Assembly (NCBI GenBank): GCA_023400405.1
Contig: JAEXFD010000060.1
Coordinates: forward strand, 1 to 55,577
Direction of reading: 5' to 3'
DNA from: Pseudomonadota bacterium
GTDB taxonomy: Bacteria; Pseudomonadota; Alphaproteobacteria; Sphingomonadales; Sphingomonadaceae
Length of the DNA stretch: 55,577 nt
The notes below the pieces were generated by a model. It was not told the DNA's origin. It saw only the letters and a list, made by a program, of their open reading frames with translations, and made no database searches. This document shows positions 49,826 through 55,577 of the stretch, piece by piece. Each line of letters opens with the position of its first letter. Positions within the stretch are counted from its first letter, which is position 1. The position numbers and the translations under genes were made by a program.

Positions 49826-51201
49826 TGAACGCGCTCGCGCTCCTGTTCCTGATCGCGGGGCTCGGCCTGATCGGCTGGCTGACCGGCCGTGCCCGCGCGC
49901 TGCGGATCGATCGCGGCGGCGCCAAGCGGCTCCATTCGCTGCCGTCGCAGCATGGCTGGTACGTCGCGCTCTGGGCGGTGCTTCCGGCACTGCTGTTCGT
50001 CGCGACGTGGCACGCGATCTCGCCGGGGCTGGTGCGTGATGCGGTGCTCAAGGATCCCGCCGCGCGCGAGCTGCCGCAATTCGCGTTCGAGCGCGACGCG
50101 CTGATCGCCGAGGCCAAGCGCGTCGCCGCGCATCCCGAGACGCCGGCCTATGATCCGCTCGCCCAGCGCCTCGCCGGACCCGCCCGCGCTGCCGAGCAGC
50201 GCTACGACTGGATGGGCAGCGGCATCGCGATCCTGCTCGCCTTCGCCTGCGGCCTGTTCGCCTGGACGCGGGTGCGCGCACAGCTCAAGGCGCGCAGCCA
50301 GGTCGAGCGGATCGTGATGGTGCTGCTGCTCGTCGCCTCGCTGATCGCGATCCTGACTACGCTGGGCATCTTCCTGTCGCTGCTCTGGGAATCGCTGCGC
50401 TTCTTCGAGCGCGTGCCGATCACCGACTTCCTGTTCGGCACGCATTGGAGCCCGCAGGTGATCGACCCGGTCGAGCCGGGCAAGTCGCTCGGCGCGGTAC
50501 CGTTGTTCTGGGGCACCTTCTTCATCGGCGCGGTGATCGCGATGCTGGTCGCCATCCCGTTCGGGCTGATGAGCGCGATCTACCTCACCCAATATGCCGC
50601 GCCGCGCGTGCGCCGCTGGATGAAGCCGATCCTCGAGATCCTCGCCGGCGTGCCGACCGTGGTCTATGGCTATTTCGCCGCGCTCACCGTCGCGCCGGCG
50701 GTGCGCGACCTGGCGGTGATGCTGGGCATGCCCTTCGCCAGCTCGGAAAGCGCGCTCGCCGCGGGGCTGGTGATGGGGGTGATGATCATTCCCTTCGTCT
50801 CCTCGATGGCCGACGATTCGATCGCCGCCGTGCCCACCGCGATGCGCGACGGCAGCCTGGCGATGGGCGCGACGCATAGCGAGACGATCTCCAGGGTGCT
50901 GCTGCCCGCCGCGCTGCCCGGCGTCGTCGCCGGCGTGCTGCTCGCGGTGAGCCGCGCGATCGGCGAGACGATGATCGTGGTGATGGCGGCGAGCGGCGCG
51001 GCCAACATCACGCTCAATCCGTTCGAGAGCGCGACGACGGTGACCAAACAGATCGTCGACTTGCTCACCGGCGAGGCCGAGTTCGACAGCCCCAAGACCC
51101 TCGCCGCCTTCGCGCTGGGGCTGACGCTGTTCGTCATTACCCTGTTGCTCAACATCGTCGCGCTGCGCGTCGTGAAACGGTATCGCGAGGCCTATGAATA
51201 A
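49825..51201 (+). CDS. pstC: Phosphate ABC transporter permease PstC
   Basis: 458 residues, longer than typical PstC owing to an N-terminal ~200-residue region with extra helices (NALALLFLIAGLGLIGWL) and a soluble loop. The permease core has GTFFIGAVIAMLVAIPFG, the EILAGVPTVVYGYFA helix and the ABC-coupling EAA-like loop (GATHSETISRVLLPAALPGVV). The start is fixed by TGATG. Overlaps pstA by 8 bases. Confidence 0.95.
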   Translation: MNALALLFLIAGLGLIGWLTGRARALRIDRGGAKRLHSLPSQHGWYVALWAVLPALLFVATWHAISPGLVRDAVLKDPAARELPQFAFERDALIAEAKRVAAHPETPAYDPLAQRLAGPARAAEQRYDWMGSGIAILLAFACGLFAWTRVRAQLKARSQVERIVMVLLLVASLIAILTTLGIFLSLLWESLRFFERVPITDFLFGTHWSPQVIDPVEPGKSLGAVPLFWGTFFIGAVIAMLVAIPFGLMSAIYLTQYAAPRVRRWMKPILEILAGVPTVVYGYFAALTVAPAVRDLAVMLGMPFASSESALAAGLVMGVMIIPFVSSMADDSIAAVPTAMRDGSLAMGATHSETISRVLLPAALPGVVAGVLLAVSRAIGETMIVVMAASGAANITLNPFESATTVTKQIVDLLTGEAEFDSPKTLAAFALGLTLFVITLLLNIVALRVVKRYREAYE

Positions 51202-52486
51202 GCCCGCCGCCCCCGAGCGCGCGCCGACCGACTGGAAGGCTGCGGCGATGCAGCGCCGCATCCGCCGGCGCTATGCCGCCGAGCGGCGCTTCAAGCTGTT
51301 CGGGCTGATGGCCGTGGTGCTCTCCGCCGCCTTCCTCGCCTTCCTGCTCGTCACCATGGTGAGCAATGGCTGGCGCGGCTTCATCCGCACCGAGATCGCG
51401 CTGCCGCTCGACTTCCCGGCGATGGCGCTCGGCGTCGATCGTGCCCAGCTCGGCACGCGCGGCGCCGATCTCGCGCTGGCGAGCGCTGGGCTCGACGACA
51501 AGGTGCAGAACGCCGCCACCGCGACTTATGGCGCCCGGCCCTTCCCGGTCGTTTCCGAAAATGCCTGGCTCGGCGTGCGCGAGGCGCTGAAGCGCGATCC
51601 GGCGATGCTCGGCGCGCGCAAGACGCTGTGGGTGCCGGCCTCCACCCAGATCGAGCAAGGCCTTCGCGGCAACGACGCCGCCGCCGCGGCGACCGCCCGG
51701 GCGCTGCAAAGGGCCGGCAAGCTGCGCACCGGCTTCAACGGCCCGTTCTTCGGCGAATCCGATTCGACCGACCCGACTGCGGTCGGCATCTGGGGGGCGC
51801 TCAAGGGATCGCTGCTGACCATGGCGGTGACGTTCCTGATCGCCTTTCCGGTCGGCGTGCTCGCGGCGATCTATCTCGAGGAATATGCCCCGCGGAACCG
51901 CTGGACCGACCTGATCGAAGTCTCGATCAACAACCTCGCCGCCGTGCCTTCGATCATCTTCGGCCTGCTCGGCCTCGCGGTGTTCCTCGGCACCTGGCAG
52001 ATCGGCGGGCAGACGGTGGGGCCGCTGCTGCCGCGCTCGGCGGCATTGGTCGGCGGCGTCACGCTCGCGCTGATGATCATGCCGGTGATCGTGATCGCCG
52101 GCCGCAATGCGATCAAGGGCGTGCCACCTTCGATCCGCGACGCCGCGCTCGGCATCGGCGCAAGCCGGATCCAGGTGGTGTTCCACCACGTCCTGCCGCT
52201 CGCTATGCCGGGCATCCTCACCGGCACGATCATCGGCATGGCCCGCGCGCTCGGCGAGACCGCGCCGCTGCTGCTGATCGGGATGCGCGCCTTCATCGTC
52301 ACCGCGCCGCAGGGCTTCACCGATCCCGCCACCGTGCTGCCGGTGCAAATCTTCCTGTGGTCCGACGAAGTCAGCCGCGGCTTCGTCGAGAAGACCAGCG
52401 CCGCGATCCTGGTGCTGCTCGCCTTCCTGCTCGCCATGAACGGGCTCGCCATCTATCTTCGCAACAAATTCGAGACCCGCTGGTGA
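51194..52486 (+). CDS. pstA: Phosphate ABC transporter permease PstA
   Basis: 430 residues, with a ~200-residue N-terminal extension (one helix near 40-60 and a periplasmic domain) before the permease core. Core motifs: FLIAFPVGVLAAIYLEEYAP, AAVPSIIFGLLG and the coupling loop GIGASRIQVVFHHVLPLAMPGI. Forms the channel with PstC. Stop overlaps pstB (TGATG). Confidence 0.95.
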   Translation: MNKPAAPERAPTDWKAAAMQRRIRRRYAAERRFKLFGLMAVVLSAAFLAFLLVTMVSNGWRGFIRTEIALPLDFPAMALGVDRAQLGTRGADLALASAGLDDKVQNAATATYGARPFPVVSENAWLGVREALKRDPAMLGARKTLWVPASTQIEQGLRGNDAAAAATARALQRAGKLRTGFNGPFFGESDSTDPTAVGIWGALKGSLLTMAVTFLIAFPVGVLAAIYLEEYAPRNRWTDLIEVSINNLAAVPSIIFGLLGLAVFLGTWQIGGQTVGPLLPRSAALVGGVTLALMIMPVIVIAGRNAIKGVPPSIRDAALGIGASRIQVVFHHVLPLAMPGILTGTIIGMARALGETAPLLLIGMRAFIVTAPQGFTDPATVLPVQIFLWSDEVSRGFVEKTSAAILVLLAFLLAMNGLAIYLRNKFETRW

Positions 52487-53286
52487 TGATCGAAGCCGCG
52501 CCCCTGCCGACCGCCAACGACGCCCCGGCCGCGCACAAGATGTCTGCGCGCCATGTCGACGTGTTCTACGGCGCCGCCCAGGCGATCCGCGACGTGTCGA
52601 TCGATATCGACATGGACAAGGTGACGGCATTCATCGGTCCGTCGGGCTGCGGCAAGTCGACCTTCCTGCGCACGCTCAACCGGATGAACGACACCATCCC
52701 AAGCGCGCGCGTGACCGGCGAGATCACGCTGGACGGCGAGGACATCTATTCCTCGGCGATGGACGTGGTGCAGTTGCGCGCCCGGGTGGGCATGGTGTTC
52801 CAGAAGCCCAATCCCTTCCCCAAGTCGATCTACGAGAACGTCGCCTATGGCCCGCGCATCCATGGCCTCGCCGCGTCCAAGGCGGCGATGGACGTGATCG
52901 TCGAGCAGTCGCTGCGCCGCGCCGGCCTGTGGGACGAAGTGAAGGACCGTCTCGCCCATAGCGGCACTGCGCTTTCGGGTGGCCAGCAGCAGCGCTTGTG
53001 CATCGCCCGCGCGATCGCGGTGGATCCCGAAGTGATCCTGATGGACGAGCCCTGCTCGGCGCTGGATCCGATCGCGACGGCCAAGATCGAGGAGCTGATC
53101 CACGCGCTGCGCGGCCGCTATGCGATTGCGATCGTCACCCACAACATGCAGCAGGCGGCGCGCGTCAGCCAGCGCACCGCCTTCTTCCACCTCGGCCAAC
53201 TGGTCGAATATGGCGAGACCGACATGATCTTCACCGCCCCCAAGCAGGAGCGGACGAAGGATTACATTACCGGCCGTTACGGCTAG
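52486..53286 (+). CDS. pstB: Phosphate ABC transporter ATPase PstB
   Basis: 266 residues. Walker A FIGPSGCGKSTFLRTLNRMN, Q loop VFQKPNPFPKSIYENVAYG, signature ALSGGQQQRLCIARA, Walker B VILMDEPCSALDP, and switch His in IVTHNMQQAARV. Very close to E. coli PstB. The start at 52486 overlaps the pstA stop. Confidence 0.98.
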   Translation: MIEAAPLPTANDAPAAHKMSARHVDVFYGAAQAIRDVSIDIDMDKVTAFIGPSGCGKSTFLRTLNRMNDTIPSARVTGEITLDGEDIYSSAMDVVQLRARVGMVFQKPNPFPKSIYENVAYGPRIHGLAASKAAMDVIVEQSLRRAGLWDEVKDRLAHSGTALSGGQQQRLCIARAIAVDPEVILMDEPCSALDPIATAKIEELIHALRGRYAIAIVTHNMQQAARVSQRTAFFHLGQLVEYGETDMIFTAPKQERTKDYITGRYG

Positions 53287-53296
53287 GAGCAGCGCT

Positions 53297-53998
53297 ATGG
53301 CGAGCAGCCACGAACATACCGTCAAGGCCTTCGACCAGGACATCGGCCAGCTGCGCGCGCTGATCAGCCAGATGGGCGGGCTGGCCGAGCAGGCGATCGA
53401 GGATTCGATGCTGGCGCTCTCGCGCGGCGACACCGAACTCGCCAGGCAGGTCCGCGAAAAGGACAAGGCGATCGACGCGATCGAGGCGGAGCTCGAAAAG
53501 CTCGTCGTCCGCGTCATTGCTCTGCGCGCGCCGATGGCCGACGATCTGCGCGAAGTGATCGCCGCGCTCAAGATCGCCGCAGTGATCGAGCGGATCGGCG
53601 ACTACGCAAAGAACATCGCCAAGCGCGTGCCGATGATCCACACCGAGGGCGAGGACCGGATCGAAGCCGTTTCGGTGCTGCCGGCGATGGGCCAACTGGC
53701 CGGCGACATGGTGCGCGACGTGCTCGACGCCTATTCGGCGCGCGATGCCGAGGCGGCGGTGCGGGTCTGCCAGCGCGACACCGCACTCGACGATTTCTAT
53801 GACAGCATCTTTCGTACGCTGGTGACCTTCATGGTCGAAAATCCGCGCACGGTGAGCCAGGTCGCGCACCTGCTCTTCGTCGCCAAGAATCTGGAGAGGA
53901 TCGGCGACCACGCGACCAATGTCGCGGAAATGGTCTATTTCGCCGCCACCGGGGATTATCTCGCCGAACGCGAGACCGGCGAGGCGGCGGCGCAGTAA
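53297..53998 (+). CDS. phoU: Phosphate signalling regulator PhoU
   Basis: 233 residues, two three-helix PhoU repeats with acidic metal-binding motifs (EKDKAIDAIEAELEKL, KIAAVIERIGDYAKNIAKR; second repeat NLERIGDHATNVAEM). It conveys the PstSCAB state to PhoR and keeps the pathway off in high phosphate. 10 bases after pstB. Confidence 0.97.
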   Translation: MASSHEHTVKAFDQDIGQLRALISQMGGLAEQAIEDSMLALSRGDTELARQVREKDKAIDAIEAELEKLVVRVIALRAPMADDLREVIAALKIAAVIERIGDYAKNIAKRVPMIHTEGEDRIEAVSVLPAMGQLAGDMVRDVLDAYSARDAEAAVRVCQRDTALDDFYDSIFRTLVTFMVENPRTVSQVAHLLFVAKNLERIGDHATNVAEMVYFAATGDYLAERETGEAAAQ

Positions 53999-54016
53999 CA
54001 CGGGGGAACGGGGACA

Positions 54017-54709
54017 ATGGCCCGAGTGAAGATGCTTCTCGTCGAGGACGACGCCGCGATCGCGGAACTGGTCGCCTATCATTTCAAGCGCGAGGATTAT
54101 GAGGTCAAGCACACGCCCGATGGCGAGGAAGCCTTGCTCCTCGCCAAGGAGGCGACGCCCGACATCGTCCTGCTCGACTGGATGGTCGAGGGGCTGAGCG
54201 GCATCGAAGTGTGCCGCCGCCTGCGCCGCATGCCCGAAACCGCGAACGTGCCGATCATCATGCTGACGGCGCGCGGCGAGGAAGAGGATCGCGTGCGCGG
54301 GCTCGAGACCGGCGCCGACGATTACGTCACCAAGCCCTTCTCCCCCCGCGAACTCGTCGCCCGGGTCGGCGCGGTGCTGCGCCGCGTGCGCCCGGCGCTG
54401 GCCGGTGAGGCGCTGACCTATTCGGACATCGAGATGGACACGGTGGGCCACAAGGTCCGTCGCGGCGGCGAGGTCGTTTCGCTCGGGCCGACCGAATTCC
54501 GGCTGCTCAAGCATTTCCTCGAGCATCCCGGCTGGGTGTTCTCGCGCGAGCGGCTGCTCGACGCGGTGTGGGGGCATGACAGCGACATCGAGAGCCGCAC
54601 CGTCGATGTCCATATCCGGCGACTGCGCAAGGCGATCAACCATGGCAACCGCCCCGACATCATCCGCACGGTGCGTTCGGCCGGCTACGCGCTCGACGCC
54701 GGGAACTGA
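54017..54709 (+). CDS. phoB: Phosphate regulon response regulator PhoB
   Basis: 230 residues, OmpR/PhoB type. Receiver: VKMLLVEDDAAIAELV, phospho-Asp54 in DIVLLDWMVEG, Lys in DYVTKPFSPRELV. DNA-binding winged helix: SLGPTEFRLLKHFLEHPG, the recognition helix SRTVDVHIRRLRKAI and VRSAGYALD. Binds PHO boxes such as the one at 48708. Last gene of the unit. Confidence 0.98.
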   Translation: MARVKMLLVEDDAAIAELVAYHFKREDYEVKHTPDGEEALLLAKEATPDIVLLDWMVEGLSGIEVCRRLRRMPETANVPIIMLTARGEEEDRVRGLETGADDYVTKPFSPRELVARVGAVLRRVRPALAGEALTYSDIEMDTVGHKVRRGGEVVSLGPTEFRLLKHFLEHPGWVFSRERLLDAVWGHDSDIESRTVDVHIRRLRKAINHGNRPDIIRTVRSAGYALDAGN

Positions 54710-54897
54710 CCCCTTCCGGCGGCGGCGCCGCGCACTTCGGAGGAAGGCCGGCTCCCTGCCCTGCGGCGGGCGGGCAAGGTGCGCGCGCTGCACCACGAGC
54801 TGAAATATTCTCATCCGTGCAGATGGAGAAATTCGCGGCGATCGGCGTTCCTGCCGCGGGCGTAACGAACAACGCCCCTGTATCAGGAGACTGTCCG

Positions 54898-55197
54898 ATG
54901 AAACTGGTTGTCCTGGCCGCTGCCCTCGCAATGACGGGCGCGGCGCATGCGCACCCCGCGCAGACTTCGGCGCAGAAGGCCGAATCGCCGAGCAACGACG
55001 GTGCCGAGAAGCTCGGTGGCTATGCCCCGACCACCCCGCTGTTCAGCAGCGGCTCGCCGCCCGCCCCCGGCACGCCCGTCACCTTCGTGCCCAGCACGCT
55101 GACGCCGACCCAGGCCTTTCCGCCGCCCGCGCCCAAGGACAGCTACCCGATCTGCAAGCGCGGCCAGTTCGACGGCTGCCGCCAGCGCGGCGGCTGA
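54898..55197 (+). CDS. Small secreted hypothetical protein
   Basis: 99 residues, signal peptide to about 18 (LAAALAMTGAAHA). Mature part: GGYAPTTPLFSSGSPPAPG, a Pro/Thr-rich stretch and a conserved-looking C-terminus YPICKRGQFDGCRQRGG with two Cys. AGGAGA precedes the ATG. I recognise the tail as a sphingomonad style but know no function. About 190 bases after phoB. Confidence 0.75.
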   Translation: MKLVVLAAALAMTGAAHAHPAQTSAQKAESPSNDGAEKLGGYAPTTPLFSSGSPPAPGTPVTFVPSTLTPTQAFPPPAPKDSYPICKRGQFDGCRQRGG

Positions 55198-55219
55198 ACG
55201 CTCTTTTTGTGCGATCGAT

Positions 55220-55248
55220 GGTGTCGGGCGCGAAACAAGCCCGACACC
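55220..55248. other. Perfect 10-base-pair hairpin
   Basis: GGTGTCGGGC and GCCCGACACC with a 9-base loop. It lies 22 bases after one small secreted gene and 47 before the next. No T-run follows, so it may be a weak terminator, a stabiliser or an operator. Confidence 0.6.
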
Positions 55249-55294
55249 TGCGCGTTCGCAGCGACGCGGGGCGGGATAGAATGAGGAAGCTCAC

Positions 55295-55577
55295 ATGAAA
55301 TCGATCCTGTTGGTTTCTGCGTTGCTGATCGGCGGCACTGCGATTGCGCAGGACATGCCGCAGACCGCCCCGCAGACGACGCCCGCGACCCCGCCGACGC
55401 CGCCGACCCCGCCGACCGACACGACGGGCACGCCCCCGGCTCCTGCGACCCCGGCCGATCCGGCTGCACCGGCGACCCCGGACAATATGGCGCCGCCGGC
55501 GACCAATCCGCCGCCCGCCGCCCCCGCGACTCCGCCGGCTCCCGAAGCCGCGCCGACGCCTCCTGCACCGCCTGCCC
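55295..55577 (+). CDS. Secreted Pro/Ala/Thr-rich protein, truncated at the window edge
   Basis: Starts MKSILLVSALLIGGTAIAQD, a signal peptide, followed by PATPPTPPTPPTDTTG-type repeats to the window end (94 codons seen, no stop). GAGGAAG precedes the ATG. The low-complexity repeat resembles a surface or wall-spanning linker; the C-terminus that would define a function is missing. Confidence 0.75.
   Translation, partial: MKSILLVSALLIGGTAIAQDMPQTAPQTTPATPPTPPTPPTDTTGTPPAPATPADPAAPATPDNMAPPATNPPPAAPATPPAPEAAPTPPAPPA

Noticed and set aside
47507..49990. Long minus-strand frame across phoR-pstS
   Set aside because: Antisense to two well-identified genes; composition of a shadow frame.
54710..54750. 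Terminator after phoB
   Set aside because: CCTTCC and GGAAGG are complementary, but the stem is broken and no T-run follows.

Overview
The window looks like a chromosomal segment of a sphingomonad (Sphingomonadaceae, Alphaproteobacteria). It is GC-rich with tightly packed operons and many 1-4 base stop/start overlaps. Marker genes fit that group: a TonB-dependent receptor, an alphaproteobacterial/plant-type glutamate-cysteine ligase, a FATGUY-like single-domain response regulator beside an HWE-type kinase, and the HPr-rel-A gene set. I see no tRNA, rRNA, CRISPR array or transposase gene, and no sign of a large mobile island. Accessory character is limited to short palindromic repeat families, one small GIY-YIG nuclease, one VapBC pair and one S24-repressor switch.

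Layout. 1-6.8 kb: TonB receptor with a strong terminator; a divergent PQQ-type sugar dehydrogenase lipoprotein behind a well-matched general-stress (EcfG-type) promoter; an aldehyde dehydrogenase; a quinone oxidoreductase. 6.8-13.8 kb: SLC13 transporter, small conserved proteins, an S24 repressor divergent from two small genes across a perfect palindromic operator, FKBP isomerase, rpsU, a DUF3617-type lipoprotein and an MFS permease. 13.8-18.1 kb: a receiver protein, a TPR-containing hybrid histidine kinase and a degenerate-GGDEF/EAL protein. 18.2-18.5 kb: a compact unannotated transcription unit (promoter, 20-codon ORF, elaborate hairpin, terminator) ahead of ugd. 18.6-22.1 kb: ugd, then nitrilase-family amidase and gshA. 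22.1-23.9 kb: methyltransferase divergent from an HxlR-type regulator. 24-26.9 kb: amino-sugar and cell-wall recycling operon (kinase, murQ, nagA). 26.9-31 kb: a 47-residue ORF, then sulfate activation (cysD, cysNC, cysQ). 31.2-32.9 kb: a membrane-SET fusion protein and a GIY-YIG nuclease among REP-like palindromes. 32.9-39.5 kb: two divergent two-component/c-di-GMP units. 39.6-44.6 kb: glmU, hypothetical, vapBC and glmS, all in one direction, with divergent gph. 44.6-47.5 kb: HPr-rel-A cassette (nucleotidyltransferase, HprK-related kinase A, PqqD-like protein, Tat-signal protein), interrupted by a 235-base nested palindrome. 47.5-54.7 kb: phoR-pstSCAB-phoU-phoB phosphate regulon. 54.7 kb to end: two small secreted proteins, the last cut by the window edge.

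How the genes work together. The Pho block is a complete sense-and-import system with a recognisable PHO box inside the 3' end of phoR. The glm and nag/mur blocks supply and recycle UDP-GlcNAc precursors. The cys block makes PAPS and removes its by-product PAP. The nitrilase next to gshA suggests glutathione repair coupled to synthesis. The places most deserving a second look are the HPr-rel-A cassette with its palindrome, the small transcription unit before ugd, the membrane-SET protein, the S24 operator switch and the possible ATT start of pstS.
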